Shown: positions 44,175 to 57,530 of the stretch, piece by piece
Layout: each line of letters starts with the position of its first letter
How positions within the stretch are numbered: the first letter of the stretch is position 1
NCBI RefSeq assembly: GCF_026151205.1
Contig: NC_087072.1
Coordinates: 26,067,799 to 26,131,798, forward strand
Direction of reading: 5' to 3'
DNA: 64,000 nt
DNA from: Bolinopsis microptera
Taxonomy: Eukaryota; Ctenophora; Tentaculata; Lobata; Bolinopsidae
Notes under the pieces: model-generated
The model's input: only the letters and a program-made list of their open reading frames with translations
What the model was told of the DNA's origin: nothing
The model's database searches: none
Program-made: the position numbers and the translations under genes

Positions 44175-46696
44175 TCAGATCAGCATCAGTGTAACATGAC
44201 TTGTCCACAGCTCCGTGTTTTTAGAGAGTCCAGGATGTATCGTCCTCCGTGTCCCATGGGCCCGGAATACGTTCAGGATTGGTTCGCTCTTTATTTCACC
44301 GGGCTTGTGCAGCGCTCCTACTTCCTGCACGTGCAAACAGTTATTAATATAAACAGCATAAAGCACGATGATAAAGGCACATGATGCACATTGTTCTTCT
44401 CGAAAGGGCAAAGGGCATTCATAAGAAAATACAACTCATAGATAGCGTTGGTAACGACAATATCCCATCACTAAAAGTCGAGCAAATAGTGGGTAACAGC
44501 CCAATTTCCTCGTCACTCTACCTTAGGAACCTTACTCCTCCTCAAAACTTAGGATGCGGCGCGTCCCTGCGTAGTTACTCTGATCACCTCGCGTAACTCG
44601 ATAGTAACATCAGCCGGAATAATTGAGGACAGTTTCCCTAACATCTCCGAACATCTCGCTAGATTAATCCCAGATGCAGAGAATCGCACAGTACTTTCTT
44701 ACGATGTCCAGGAACAGGATAGTGGAAAGGTTATACAACAGCGATGGCAAATTAGTGCAATCTTTAGTGCAATATAGTGCAAATATCATGCAAACTTTAT
44801 GCAATATTAGTGCAACTTAATTTTTTAATGTTATGATTATTTTTGTAATTTTTTCATTCAGACTTTCAGATAATCACAGCTGAACAGTACATGAATATTT
44901 GCCACAAAACAAAACAAACAGGGCGGAATTTGAATAAGAAGAGAAAGGAATACTAAACGGAAAAAGCACAAGATAATGGAAGAGTACTTTTTCTTAACCT
45001 GTTTGAGTGTAATCACACTTCTCGTAAGTCTATGAGCTGCATGGTGGCAGCTTGGTTCTTCCTGTGTCCAAAGTAAAAAGGATCACAGTTAAGAGGACAT
45101 AGCCACGTTACTTTAGCTCCTGTTTTAGTTAGGAATGTTACTGGGTGAACTCGACACAGTCCTGTGGTGATGAATTGTGTTAATATATACAGTGTATGAA
45201 CTAAGAACCGAAGAAAGAACTATAACCAAAGAACAGATTGATATTTCAAACAAATATTGATCAATTTAGAGCCCACAAAAATGTGGCCTATCCAGCATGT
45301 ATCAACAACACCAGTTTCAGACTAAAGTACCTGATGTTTGAAGTATCTGCCGTTAAAGAGTAAGCCGCGTTGGCCAACATTAAACGCCTCCACTGTGTGA
45401 ACAGATCGACGAGTTTGGTTGGTGGCTGGAGATGGCGGTGGTCGTCGTATCAGCCGTTTCCTTAGAATACCGCTGTTTCCTGACTGGCTTCGTTGACCTT
45501 GGATTACTGTCGTCTTCCAGGTAGTAGAGTATCGTGGTCAACTATTTGAGGTGTTTGATTTTAAGTGGCTGTACATAATACTAGATAAACCAAATTTACT
45601 TTTTTTGAATAATAAATTGTGCCGAATAATTAAGTAAAGAGTTTCGTCATTATTCTATCACCTACTACCCAAGAGAAACACGAAAACACAAAATTTAACG
45701 ATTACACAAAAACATCACATTTTCTGAACTGTCTTCTCCTCCCTCATTCTCGTGACCCTGCCATCCTGGAAGAAAAGCCACGGAAACGAAGAACCTGCCG
45801 GTCGATGTACCACCAGGAGGGGGCTGGCTGTCCCGGCTTTTCCGTTGGGGACTATCTTAGGACTTGGGAGGATCTTCTGTCCCGGAAGAGCTTTACCTGG
45901 AGATGTATTCAGTTTAGAGGAGTGATTCCACAAACGGGACTAAGATGTAATTTACCTACATACTATACAGGGTCCATCACTTCAAAACATGTACGAAAGA
46001 AACGAAGCCAAGAAGTCTCCGGAAGGACCATTCTCTTAGGGAGACCGTGTCTGTTGAATCTGTGACAATAATATAACAACCAATGAGAGCTCAATGTTAC
46101 AGCCTGTGATTAGCTGTTTAAGATGGCTCAGCTATCAGGGCCTGCATTTCGAGTAACTATGCATACAACATTAACGTTTTGACAACTCCCCATTGGCCGT
46201 CAGGCTTCAACTGTGAAATTGCGATGCAATGACCATGACAAGCCGTGAGACAAGCAAAGAAAAGTGTCAAGCAGAAGCAAGTGGTCAGAAGACAGAACTA
46301 TATAAAAACTAACGTATTAACGTGGTGCACATGCACAAGGCAAGATATATAAATTAGTCAGCCACTGCGCAGAGAAAGTTGGGCAACACAGCAGTCTCCG
46401 CTATTATTCCAATCAGGAAAATCACTCTAAATTCAGGCACTTTAAACATCATCATATTTACCCCTACAAATTAGCGGGGCCCAGTGGCGTGAGCCTGTAG
46501 ATCCGCTTACATGGGATGCGATAACGCTGAATTTGTCTGAGATAGAGGGAGTTCTGCTGCGCCTGGCTAAGTTGCGGCTGGTGTCCACGGCTAAGACCGG
46601 TGCCAGTATGGGCTCCTCTCGGTGAGCTGAGGGGTCCAGGTTGATAGTTACAGCGTACTGGCCCCAGGGACGAAAGTCAGCAGGCAAAAGCTGCAT
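44175..46696 (-). CDS. Unrecognised multi-exon gene, minus strand (partial model)
   Basis: Coding-like exons bounded by splice signals: 46696-46511 (62 codons, includes WGQYAVTINLDPSA; donor gtaagc), about 45506-45342 (VGQRGLLFNGRYFKHQ; donor gtactt), 45161-45019 (acceptor caccacag; CRVHPVTFLTKTGAKVTWLC), about 44697-44579 (INLARCSEMLGKLSSIIPAD; donor gtaact) and 44324-44175 (acceptor cacgtgcag; VGALHKPGEIKSEPILNVF, ends in a stop). The last two join in phase. Joins between 45342/45161 and 45019/44697 are not in phase as drawn, so an exon, a boundary or a sequence error is missing. I do not recognise the family. It borders the corrupted satellite end. Confidence 0.5.
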
Positions 46697-46699
46697 ATC

Positions 46700-48195
46700 T
46701 GTTCAGTATCGGATAGCACGCGTGTGACATAGTCACGATTCAGCCCCTATCAAAATAGTGCAACAGTCGGTTACTTTTGCATAATAATAACAAGATGAAG
46801 TAGTATGAATTTTGTGCAGTGTTTTGAGTAAATATAACCAGATGCACAAATATCTGCTCCAATAACGATTATAACCATGGATTAACGAATAAACATGATA
46901 CATGTTGCTCACCGCCAAAACCGTGCCTTTACTCCCCGCCAACTACGGGACTTTCTCGTTTCGCATAACGAATGCAATGAAGGCTTCTAGGAAGTTATCC
47001 CACATCCAAGCAGAAAAGAAATTATGGTTTAAGAAAGAACGATAGAGCACACTTTTGATGGATCTATGATTTTTGAATGATTTAAAAACTCTTTCAAATT
47101 CCCAGTAATCATGTACTTAACGTTTGGAGTTGGTGGATACGTCCCGGGAAGAAACGGGAGCGCCATCCTTAGATAGAAATAGTCCCAGTAAAAAACTTAG
47201 ATTGCACAGAGGCTATATGAACAAAAGATACAAGTGATTTTTGAGTGAATTGTGCGACATGTTGAAATGTTACAACCGTAGACATGGTATGTAGCTGTAA
47301 TTACTTGTGAATGCTAATGATTGACAATTGAGACCGATTTGGGTGTATATATGTGATATGAAATTAGAAAATTGATATAAATAATTGAACATATACTACC
47401 TGATTTTGAGAAATGCAATTATGTTTAAATATCTATTGTATCGTTTATATTTTAATAGTTAGGGTGAAATACAATCTGTTTTATTTCCCAATAATGAACT
47501 ATATGGAATCACGTAAAGTCGATAATAAACTTCCTCAGCATCTCAAGAAGCATTTCAGCACAGTAAACCGCCCAGCATCGTTTCATCGGGTGCATGTAAA
47601 GGGTCAAGTTCTTGAGATTGATCTAGAAGTTATAGTTCAAAGTGTACTGTTATATGTTAGGCCACGTGATCGGCCATGGCAGTATAATACAAGCATGGGC
47701 CGCGACCACTGCCGTCATGCAGCAACTCTTTAGTTTTGATGTGAGCTGTAGGACCATCTATGAGGTAAAGCAGGATCCGAATTCGTTTACATAAATCTTG
47801 GTTTGTCTTTCACTACAGTATGCACACATTTCTGATATTGCTTCGATAATAGCGAGTTTAACTTCAGTACAGCACGTCTGGATTTCGGATTTTTAGCAGA
47901 CAAGTCGGGATATGATAAATTTCCGGATGTAGCCGGATGTTCGTTTCCTCGTTTCTCCCGTTACTGAGATATGCCACCAAGGCTCGGATAGCAGTATTAG
48001 TTTGCTCAGGTTGAAAGGGGGTGCCGGAGCAGTTGAAACAGCAACAGAGATATGGTATTTGAGAGGATTACTGAGAAATCCCACACACGGGAATCGGGTT
48101 TCCGGACTGCGACGTGGTAAAGCTTTGTTGATTAAAACCAATAAAACAACAGAATAATCGCTGGCACTTTCGACTCATGATTCTACTGTATTTTG
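46700..48195. other. No supported gene
   Basis: AT-rich. A 61-residue plus-strand frame from 47494 (MNYMESRKVDNKLPQHLKKH...) has a protein-like composition but no splice context or recognised match. Confidence 0.4.
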
Positions 48196-48199
48196 ATTT

Positions 48200-49300
48200 T
48201 ATAGTAAGTCCTTTGACACTGTCCCGCCACTTAGACTATTTACTAAATGGAGGGGTTATGGGGTCAAAGGAAAAGTTTAGGAGGTAATTCAAAGATTTTC
48301 ATTACAGACAGAACCATGAGGGTTTGTGTAGAAGACCATGGTTCTGAGGTGAAACACGTGATTTATCAGGTGTTTCCCAGGGTCAGTATTGGTCCTTTGA
48401 ATTTATCATTAATATTAAATGGGATGATTTACCTAGATATCGTCCAAGAATAAGAATTAAATTATTTGCAGATGACCTCAATTTGATTGGTTAATCAGCA
48501 TACCACGAGCATGGTAGCTGAAGAAATTGTAAATCTGGAAGTCCCTGGGTGAAGTAAATATGGCTTTGAAGTATCTCCAGCTAAATGTAAAGTTGTTCAT
48601 ATTAAAAACATAATATCAACCCTAACTTAGAATTATATAGATAAATGGCGTCGAACTTGAAGTATCTGCTCATGAAAAAGAAATTGGGGGTTATTGACAC
48701 CCAAAAGTTTCCCTGCTTTGGAATGAACAGATAAAAGCATGTATTTCCGGCAAATCGAATGATTTGCTGAGAATTGTAAGGAATTTGATAATTTAGAGAA
48801 AAATGTTGTAATGATAGCCCCCCCCATCTATAAAGCTATGATAAGACCTCATCTAGAGAATTGTGTCCAAATGTGGAATCCATAGGCGCTCATGGAAGTT
48901 GGGGGACTGTTTTTGGAGCTGGAGAGCGTCCAGAGGGCGGATTACCCTCTGATGATTGAGGGGGGTAACTCTTCCTTCACAGCCGTAGACCTGGAAATCC
49001 TTAATTAGACAACGCGGCAGAGCGGTCGAATACGTGGGGACCTTATTGAAGCTTTTAAGGATATTAAGGGCATGACTGATATGGTTCAGACATGTTCAGA
49101 CCAAGCAGATCAGCGTCTTAATCAGGTTTCATCCAATAGATGTAGTAAGAGTGGTGACAAAGTCAAAATCACAGTGTTCTTTTCTTACCAGAGCGGTTGT
49201 TCCTTATTGGAACAAACTCCCTCGGAGGTGAAGAACTGCTTGACAGTTTTGAGGTTTTTAAAATTGATTGAAAGTATTAAAAGAATATGATTCCTAAATT
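48200..49300 (+). mobile_element. Heavily frameshifted LINE remnant
   Basis: RT-like pieces in shifting frames: a RTMRVCVEDHGSEVKHVI block (about 48310), VFPRVSIGPLN in place of a [11 protein letters not shown] motif (about 48375), FADDLN after a frameshift (about 48468), then RPHLENCVQMWNP (about 48845) and a GDLIEAFK block (about 49038). The many single-base indels could be decay or sequencing error. Confidence 0.7.
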
Positions 49301-49309
49301 TGTAAATGA

Positions 49310-51660
49310 CTTTCCCATTTTTGGAATGTTTCGAACGAAGTTATTTTAACAAGAAGATGAAGGGTACCAGTTAAATCATTAAATAAGGAAAAAACACAAT
49401 TGATTATCTGTGTTCCATCCTTATGTACAAAGAAACGTTTGATAAATATCGTTACTCCACTGGGAAGAATGAATAAATTAAATTTATTGTCAATGTTTTT
49501 TAATTCATGATTAATATTTTATAAATATTACCTTTAAATTTTGATGGAGAAATAGTGTATTTTTCCATGTAGATGTGATGATACATGTAGCCTTAGTGAA
49601 GATGTTATGTCAAAAATTTTTACTTTGACTTTACTTTTACTTTAGTCTTTGACCCATTCCGCCATGGCCATGGGTGGATGGCCTTCCGTCTGTTTCGCTC
49701 GCACGGCTATCCTCTTGAAAGACCATAGCAACTCACAAGAAGTACTAATTTGAAAAGATTGTACCAAGACCGAAAATCACTAGATGTAACATTCACCCCA
49801 GTTACAGAGTTTCGATAGTAAAGTATCACTTAAACAGTAATCGAAGTGTTTGCATTAAGAACATCAGGTCAATCGCGTGCTGGTTGTTAAGCTCCTCCTC
49901 ATAAACGACAACGAATGCCATGGTAAAACCTGTACGTGAAGCATGCTCGGCGCGTGTATGTAACTACAACTTTCATTAAAAATCAAGATATAATAAACAT
50001 ATGAATTAATCACATATATATTAATAATCTGAAAACAATTTAGGTATATGCCTTTTACGAATGAAAAAAAGATATTAGTTATTGTTTTTATCATAATATT
50101 AAGTGTTTTTATTGGATATTTAACGATTAGTTGAAAATAGCATTAAATAAAATATAAGGTCGCGCATACATTACAAATTATTAAATTACAAAATAAAAAT
50201 TTTTGAGCACATCTAAATAAATTTAATTAAAAATTACATTTAATTAATATATAGATTAAATTGCATATTATATTGCGTTCTAAATCGCTATAATACACCA
50301 CCTAAAAGCTTATTTAACCAGGCCTGCAGGAACTTTTAATTTTGAATTTTGCGGTACGCCGTACTAAAAGTACCTAATGTGTTTTATATTATATAATTAC
50401 TTTGACTAATGACTGATGTCAATTTTTTTGACGGATGATACTCGTCTAAATAATTCATCGAAGTAGCGGCGCGCACGCTTTCTTCTCGATGCAAGTGCTA
50501 CGAAGTAGCGCGCGCCCGTGCCAGATCATTAAAATATATATAATATATACTAACAACCCGCTGGATCGAAAGCTTTGTTCGAGAAATTTAAAAAATCAGT
50601 TATGCTAATGTGTTAATTTCTCTTCATCATACAGCCTCTGGTTATACAGGTAGACATAAGGATTTATTTAAACAATGGCGACAGCGTTAATATTATGCGA
50701 TTCCCAAAACAACCTTTATACCGCACAAAAATCCAATCACAACAAAGTTATGGATAAAAGTCATATCATGAGCGTAAAAGTGAGCTAGTTTTGGAAGTCA
50801 ATGACGAAGCAATACAGCAGAACAACGCGCGTAGTTTAAGATGTTCTAGCTTCGCGCGGACGGGTGCAGTTTAAATCGTCGTGCTACGCAACAGCGCAGT
50901 AAACATTTGCTAAAATTAACGACATTATTCTAACGGTTTTTTACCTCACTTACATTCCGACGTATTATAAAAAATCTAAAGCCTAAATCAAAATTCTAAG
51001 AATGCAATAGCCTATTCCTAGCCTTTGTTTCTACAACCCTGCAAAAATGGCGAGTGTTCAACCTCATTTGCGAGCTGGGTTTGATATCACCAGAGGGACA
51101 TTTTGAGGTCGATTTTCGGTGTTTTTTCTTCTATGTTCCCGTTGCACGGGAAAATTTAGTCAAGTTTAAAATTATGTAAAGATTTATAAACAATGGTCAA
51201 AGTTTGTATCAAAACATTTAAATTGTTAATACATAACTGAACGCGTTTTTATTATTTGCCACGCCGCGCATTTTCAAAACGCTAGCAGAACTCTTTCTGT
51301 ATAAAAAAGAATCGAGCGCGCTACACCATTTCGTCATAATATTTAACGTTATGACTGTGTTTAGACTTTGCCGTATGAATCGAATCGCTGGTATACAAAT
51401 AGTACGACAGCAGCAATGTCGACCGAGTGAATTGAAATACGGTGTTATCTGCTGATTATGTTGCTGTTATTTTGACGTATTGAAATCATAGTGCAAAATC
51501 GGTGGCAACTCACTCTACGGTCTTTCAAAAGATAATAATAATATAATCTTACTATAAAATAATAATAAAAAATCTAAACTTATATATTATAGTGTCCCAC
51601 AACAACTTAAAATGCACAGGTTGCCACGAAAACAGTTCAAGATACAATTAAAACCTAAAA
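49310..51660. other. Gene-free AT-rich region
   Basis: No supported gene. A GC-rich palindromic block at 50400-50520 (gacggatgatactcgtc, gcgcgc) resembles 20461-20590 in inverted orientation. Confidence 0.5.
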
Positions 51661-51679
51661 GAGCAACCCACATTAAAAT

Positions 51680-53110
51680 TCTACAACCAGATAAGGGTGA
51701 TTAACTTGATTCACAAAAATAAACAAATTGAGTATGTGGTATGCTTTTACAAGTATAACCACATAGGGAAAACATAGGAATGAAAAATATTCAAGATACA
51801 TATTATGTGCACGTGTTGAAAGAAAGTTATCAGATACACCGTTAAAAGAGTCCAATGTGTACAATTCTTTAACTCAAATGTAGTTCATTCCATAATTAGG
51901 GCCTACAATCTGAAAAGATCATCTCCATATGGTGTGTGCACTCAAGGTTCATCCATTAGATAAGATGATATATAGTTTGCAAATTTATACATTGTACATA
52001 AATAATCTGGTCCCATGCCATTTAGACATTTATAAACAAGAAGTAATAATTATGTACTGAAATCTGTAACTGATAGTCCAGCCAATGAAGGTCTTTCAGA
52101 GTAATCTCCTAAATGATCATGTTATTAATATAGTCCGAACTATAGCTTTAGCAGCAGCATTTTGAAGACTTTAAGCTGATGGATGAGGTAGTCCCTGATT
52201 TCCAAAATATGCTGATTCACCATAGGTGAGCAAACACAAGAAATTTGGGTTATTCCTGGGTTGATTTTTGTAGGCATTATTCAACCATCCACGCTGGTAT
52301 TGACCTGGCGTCAATTTACTAGTGAATACCCAAAACATTAACCCTGATCACAAGGTTTGAAGGTTTTGTGTAATACCAAGGGTGGTCATCGAGCATAGCC
52401 ATGGCACGTTGACACCAGATTCCTCTAAAAACCAAGAACAGAGATGGAAGTATATGTGAAGCAAAACTGTCTAACACGAACTAGTGTTACACCCCAAATT
52501 CAAGAATTGATAGTATCACATTGTCGTGGAGCCTACCCTAGTTTCTTTGAGTACGTCCTACTAGAAGCATTTAATACCATTAAGACCAGATCCCTCTGAT
52601 ATGAACCTCTTCAGAAATAATCTTTGAGCAACTCTTCTGTGTTCTACTGTGTCAAATGCTTGCAGATAGATCAAGCATCATAAGAACAGTGGAGGATTTG
52701 CTATCACATGCCAGGAATAGTCAATTGTTCTTACAACAAGATGGTCTCAGTAGAGTGAGAAACTTTTTATAGCAGATTGTTGAGGAACCTGTGAGATCGT
52801 TTTTCCAAGTTCTCATTTAACCTTTTTAGCACACTCTTTTCGATCATTTACCAAGAAAAGAGAGGTGGCAATAGTTCGATAGCTCTTGAAGTCATTAGAT
52901 CAAGTTTGTGGTCTTTAATGGTTGGGTATTATCTCACCGTATTCAGGCCTCAAATGGTACCCTTGGTTAGGGACTGGTTGACCAGTTCGCATAAGACAGA
53001 CTAAAGTTGTGTTGATGTTATCTTTGAGAGAATCTGATGTTGGAAGAATCAGATGGTGCAGCACTTGACCCACTTTTCCTTAATGAAGTCAGACAGCTCT
53101 TCCTCTGTGC
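51680..53110 (-). mobile_element. Heavily frameshifted L2/CR1-like LINE, minus strand
   Basis: The minus strand shows, in broken frames, MMLDLSA (palm block, about 52680), LQNAAAKAI (about 52160) and a YKCLNGMGPDYLC block (about 52030). This is the same order as the element at 5960-7683, so it is a relative, with dozens of indels. Confidence 0.7.
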
Positions 53111-53119
53111 ATGGATTTA

Positions 53120-53420
53120 ATCCATGCCATTTTACTGACACTACGGCTCAACTTTAACGCAATTTCCGCAAAAACCAAAGAAGAATGTACACTGAAACTT
53201 TTTTTTGAAACTGGGTCAAAATGATTTAATGGCCTCCATATCAGTATGAAAAAATAAAAAAATTGGCCAAGAAATAGGAGTTATAGGCCCAAGAATTTGG
53301 TACCCCAAAGGTGGTCCAAAAACGCTAATTTAAATAGGTATGTAATAATTATTTTAGTCCTCTTGAGCTTGTCACCAACTTATATTATGGTATAGTTGTG
53401 GTCTAACTATCCTGCTAGTA
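53120..53420. repeat. Dispersed ~300-bp interspersed repeat, copy 4 (indel-rich)
   Basis: Same block order as the copies at 9066, 9400 and 11548, but with many 1-2-bp insertions, mostly in homopolymers (ggtaccccaaaggtggtcc versus ggacccccaagtggtgtc). Confidence 0.8.
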
Positions 53421-54059
53421 AATATAAAGTTTAATATTAGTTTTAGTTTGGTGAGGAGGGAAAGGGTAATATTGATAGTACGAATTTGTAGAAAATTGAA
53501 AGGTGCTTTGTATTAAAAGATGGATTCAGCAAGTAAGATTCCTACCAAAGATACTCCTCCATACAGAGATCGGAAAAACTATTACGAACAAGAGTAGGAC
53601 TGCCCAACGCCTTCTTGTGTAGTAAAAAGTTTAAATTAAACAAGCTTTATCTTACAAAATTTGTATCAGTAATGATGTATTTGGTGATTTGACTCAACTC
53701 TCGAACTTTAAACGAAAACAACTGTAAACAACTCTCAGTGGCCCATGTTTCTATGGTTGAAATATCATCTAGCGTGATTAAAAATCCGTGTACTCTGACC
53801 GCGGTAATGCTCTTCTAAGATTTCAAGAAGGCCTTCGACAGCGGCACCGTGACTCCTCATATAGACCTCCTCCAATGAATGTCCCAGGAGATTGTCGGCT
53901 TGAACAAAGAATGTCTGCAGATACATTTGCCGTGTGAAGTTACCGAGGATGGTCGAGTGAAGCATTCTTCATCCAAGCGGAGAGATGCAGGGTAACACTT
54001 TGGCCGCCGCTACCTATTACATAATCGAAATTGACACATAAGGAGGGGTGTCCCATGAT

Positions 54060-54520
54060 GGTGGGACTTGTTGTGGTTTACACTACACAACCCTAGAAAA
54101 AGCCAGTTAGCTATCTGTCTGGCAGTCAAGGATCACGGATGCGGACTTTTGCTGACGACCTTGCTCTTAATAACAGATAGTGTTGCCCGAAGGCACAAAA
54201 TTCCACATGGAGTCCTGGAAACTGGCGGCCAACTCAGTTTGGACTCCAACTCAACGAGGGGAAAACTAAGTACATGGGAATCAACATATAGGAATGATAT
54301 AACCCAACTCTGGTTGCTGGGAGTGGAAGAACATTGATAATATCATGACTTCGTATATTTTGGGTTAGTGAGAATGAAGAGTTCGGAGAGGACTTCGAAG
54401 TGGAGGTGAAAGCAAACGGCATGGGAGGCGTGTCCCCAGATGAGCATGTAAGGAAGTCTGAAGATCCGTAAAGATCTCAAGATCCGACTGTTTTCCTGCT
54501 ACAGTCGAGTCCAACCTATC
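54060..54520 (+). mobile_element. RTE-type LINE fragment (RT palm and downstream)
   Basis: In broken frames: DADF-x-DDLALITDSVA (the FADD catalytic block; about 54136-54182), LNEGKTKYMGINI (about 54251) and a DLKIRLF block (about 54475), as in RTE reverse transcriptases. Confidence 0.65.
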
Positions 54521-55302
54521 ACACAATTGATTTAAAAAACCAGCGGCACAGGATCTGTTGTTTTACCTACTCAGCCTCTCCCAAACCCCTCTCCTTCTCC
54601 TTTCTCAGTTTAATCTTCAATTTTTTCAATAAGATAGCAGATATACTTTCTTTCGAATTCGTAATGCAGTATACATAATTTGTATCGTATGTAAGTATTG
54701 TTTAGTGATAGCTAACTAAGGGTATGTTCCTGTAATTTTGATGAAATTTGAGCTCACGCGTCTCGCCCATGGGTTTAGTTGTAAGCTGAGTATGATGTCA
54801 AAACGCCTTACTACTTCGTATGGTGAAACATCGACAGTTTTGCCTTAACCTTTCGGGACGAGTGTTTGTGCCCCCACCGGGATCGAAAAATATGATCACC
54901 ATGAACAATACTTTGACACGTGAACTTATCAACGACTGTAATGATTCCCATTAAAATTTCTTAGTATATTTAGGCTTATTTTATAGTAGATTGACAACAC
55001 TATCACAGAATAGATGAGCACAATTGGGCTTCTTTGTTCTGCGACCGTGTTTCCACGGTGGGCCGACATGTTTTTGATGTGTATAGCGGCTGGGGGAAAA
55101 AACACGCTATAAATATCAAAGAATGTAAATATGTTAATTGACATAAGTGCCACAGTTTATGTGTGTAAAAACAAATTTATGGTCAAACATTATATTTCGT
55201 AGAAGGGCAGATAGACCCACCACTAAGCATCTGGATGGATAATTAGCACACAAGGAATAAACTGACCTTTAAACATGACCACCAGCTACACCACGTAACC
55301 AT

Positions 55303-55355
<53 letters not shown>
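55303..55355. repeat. 53-bp poly-G tract
   Basis: An uninterrupted G run following gtaaccatg. Such long G-runs are a common artefact or a form of element end in this part of the window (compare 58953). Confidence 0.95.
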
Positions 55356-55879
55356 CTCCAAAAATAAATTATTGGTGCTCTACCATAGAAACATCTGGCC
55401 TGATCTATCACATAGATGGTCCCTGGGTTCGTAAAGCCTTACAGTGCAACTGGGGGTCCTTTTACACCACAATAAAACTAGTCCATGCATACTGTCATAA
55501 ATCTGACCACTATTTAAAAATAAATATCTTTTGCTAGATTTTAAATTTTTAAGTCCATAGAAGCAATCTTCTTCAATTTTCAAATTCAAAATAACATTTT
55601 ACCCAACTATGATGTGGTGGCATTTTCATACTTAAACTTAAAATTCAACTTTGAAAGTCAATAGATTATTAGTCCACAATGAAATTATAGTTTTAAGACA
55701 TCCATTTGCATTGTGTTTCCAATATAAGAATTTATGATATGTATTGAATAATAATTGGTAATAAATTTAACTTTGTTTTATTAACTTTTGTTTTATTTCT
55801 ATATGGCTTCTGAACATGACTGTCAGCCAGACCCTCCGCAAAACGTATTGATGGATGTTATACGAGAAATGATGAGGAT

Positions 55880-56235
55880 GGCAACTGAACATTGACTGGG
55901 AAAGAGCGGCAGACCTAACGCCACGGTGAAATGGACACCTCAATCAGAGCATCTGATAGATAGCTGCACGGAGGAAGGAGACTCGCAGGTCATTTCATCC
56001 AGACATGGAAGAACTATTGATTCAATAGCATCAACTTCTCTTCTGGAACCCCTTCAAGGACATCGAGTCCGAAGGGGAAGCCCACATCTCACATACATTG
56101 ACATCCTCGGAAGGAACACGGGGCGTTGGCGACAGCAAAGAGATTAACAAACTCATGGCTTGATAGACAGTATTTGGAAGAAGACAATTTCTTTTCGACG
56201 CTGGAAGGGGCCACCCTGTAATTCGAAGTAAGTCG
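55880..56235 (+). mobile_element. RTE-type LINE C-terminal tail
   Basis: LLEPLQGHRVRRGSPHLTYI followed by DILGRNTG resembles the conserved RTE end (W.P..G.R.RGRP.LTY.D.L..DTG). It is separated from the RT part at 54060-54520 by about 1.4 kb of unrelated sequence containing the poly-G tract. Confidence 0.6.
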
Positions 56236-56259
56236 TACACTCACGGATCAAAAATACAG

Positions 56260-57530
56260 AGATTGCCCGTGTTCAATAAAATAATAATATTACCATTTCG
56301 GCTTCTTGGTTATTCCAGCGAAAGGTTCTATCGTTGGAGAAACCTCTCCTTCTGGGATCAAACTTATTTTGAAAAAGAAAAAACAAAAACAACCAGAAGA
56401 GAAAACTTATTCTTGCACATGTGTATTACAAAGCAGTCGACGAGCGATGTTGCTCGGTCCACAAACTGACACACACTGGAAAGAATCCCTATCTTGCAGT
56501 TTATGTCATTATAAAATCATATTCATTCAGAGCCATCTTGCTACGTTCACATACAACTGACACAAACTGAGAAATAAGGTTTGGGGGGGGGGGGGGCAAC
56601 AATATTAAAGTACATTAATAAATTAATTATATCACCGGTCTAATTCGGAAATATGACTTCAATTTAAGTTTATGGAAGTTTTCCTTCTATTAGATGATTT
56701 TATTTTATTCGTTAAGATTTAAATATGATCTTTAGGTTTCAAGCAGAGTAGCAAGATAAGCATGTTTAGGAATATATATTGTAGTTTCCATCAATTTTGT
56801 CCAAAATTGGCTGAGATATGAGCTTGTAAATAGATGACCAGAGTGGGGCATACAGTGTGAAATAAGTAATGGGGAAATTATAGGTTTTAAATGTGAATTG
56901 ATGGGGTTTTGTTAATAAAGATTATGTGTTAATTTAATAAGTGGGGGGTTGTTTGGGGGATAATATAAAAAGTCCTACTTGAACAATAATTGGGTAAATT
57001 TGACTTAAAATATCGGTTAGGAATAGAAGCCATCATTTTTCATTAAAAATGAATGATCTCAATATGTTTAAATATTTTGTCAATGAAGATAATTTTGGAA
57101 TCGATGTAAGGAATGAAGTTATAATTTTTTTGGGATTATTGTTTGATGTAGCCTAAAAGGATATATTCTAGTTTTTTGTAGGATATTAAAGTATATTAAA
57201 GTATATCCCAGGTCAAAATCGGAAAAATCCATACATTTAATATCGTTAATTGGTTTGCCCCCCCCCTATTCTTGCAGTTTGTGGTGGAATTAAAATCAAA
57301 CAATCGGCAATCCTTGCTTCTCACAAACGGTCACACTCAGGGGAGAAACCTTATTCTTGCAGTTGTGTGATTATAAATCAAATCACTCTGCAATCTTGCT
57401 TCTCTCAAACAGACTCAACACTGGTTAGGAAACCACTTCTTGCAGTTTTTGTGATTTTAAATCGAATCGATGGGTATCCTCGCTTCTCACAAACGGAACC
57501 ACCCACCGGGTGAGAGAAATTCCGGAAGGA
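56260..57530 (+). pseudogene. C2H2 zinc-finger gene copy A, frame-broken
   Basis: Zinc-finger pieces in shifted frames: HKRSHSGEKPYSCS (about 57322) with the TGEKPY-type linker, CSLCHYK (about 56493) and repeated HTGKK/ETHTG-like joints. The CxxC...HxxxH spacing with CDYK-type fingers suggests an array of transcription-factor fingers. A poly-G/poly-C bordered element interrupts it at 56583-57266. Indels prevent a single frame; it may be a true gene seen through sequencing errors. Confidence 0.65.
56583..57266. mobile_element. Element with poly-G/poly-C inverted ends, copy A
   Basis: The left end is G14 then caacaatattaaagtac; the right end is gtatattaaagtatat..., then ggtttgcccccccc. The ends are inverted copies (GGGG-CAAC...TTAAAGT). 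It splits a zinc-finger codon run with a likely TATT-type target duplication. Confidence 0.65.

Noticed and set aside
53765..53965. Minus-strand 66-codon frame (MLHSTILGNFTRQMY...)
   Set aside because: No splice context and no recognised family; it lies in LINE-rich, indel-rich sequence and is probably incidental.
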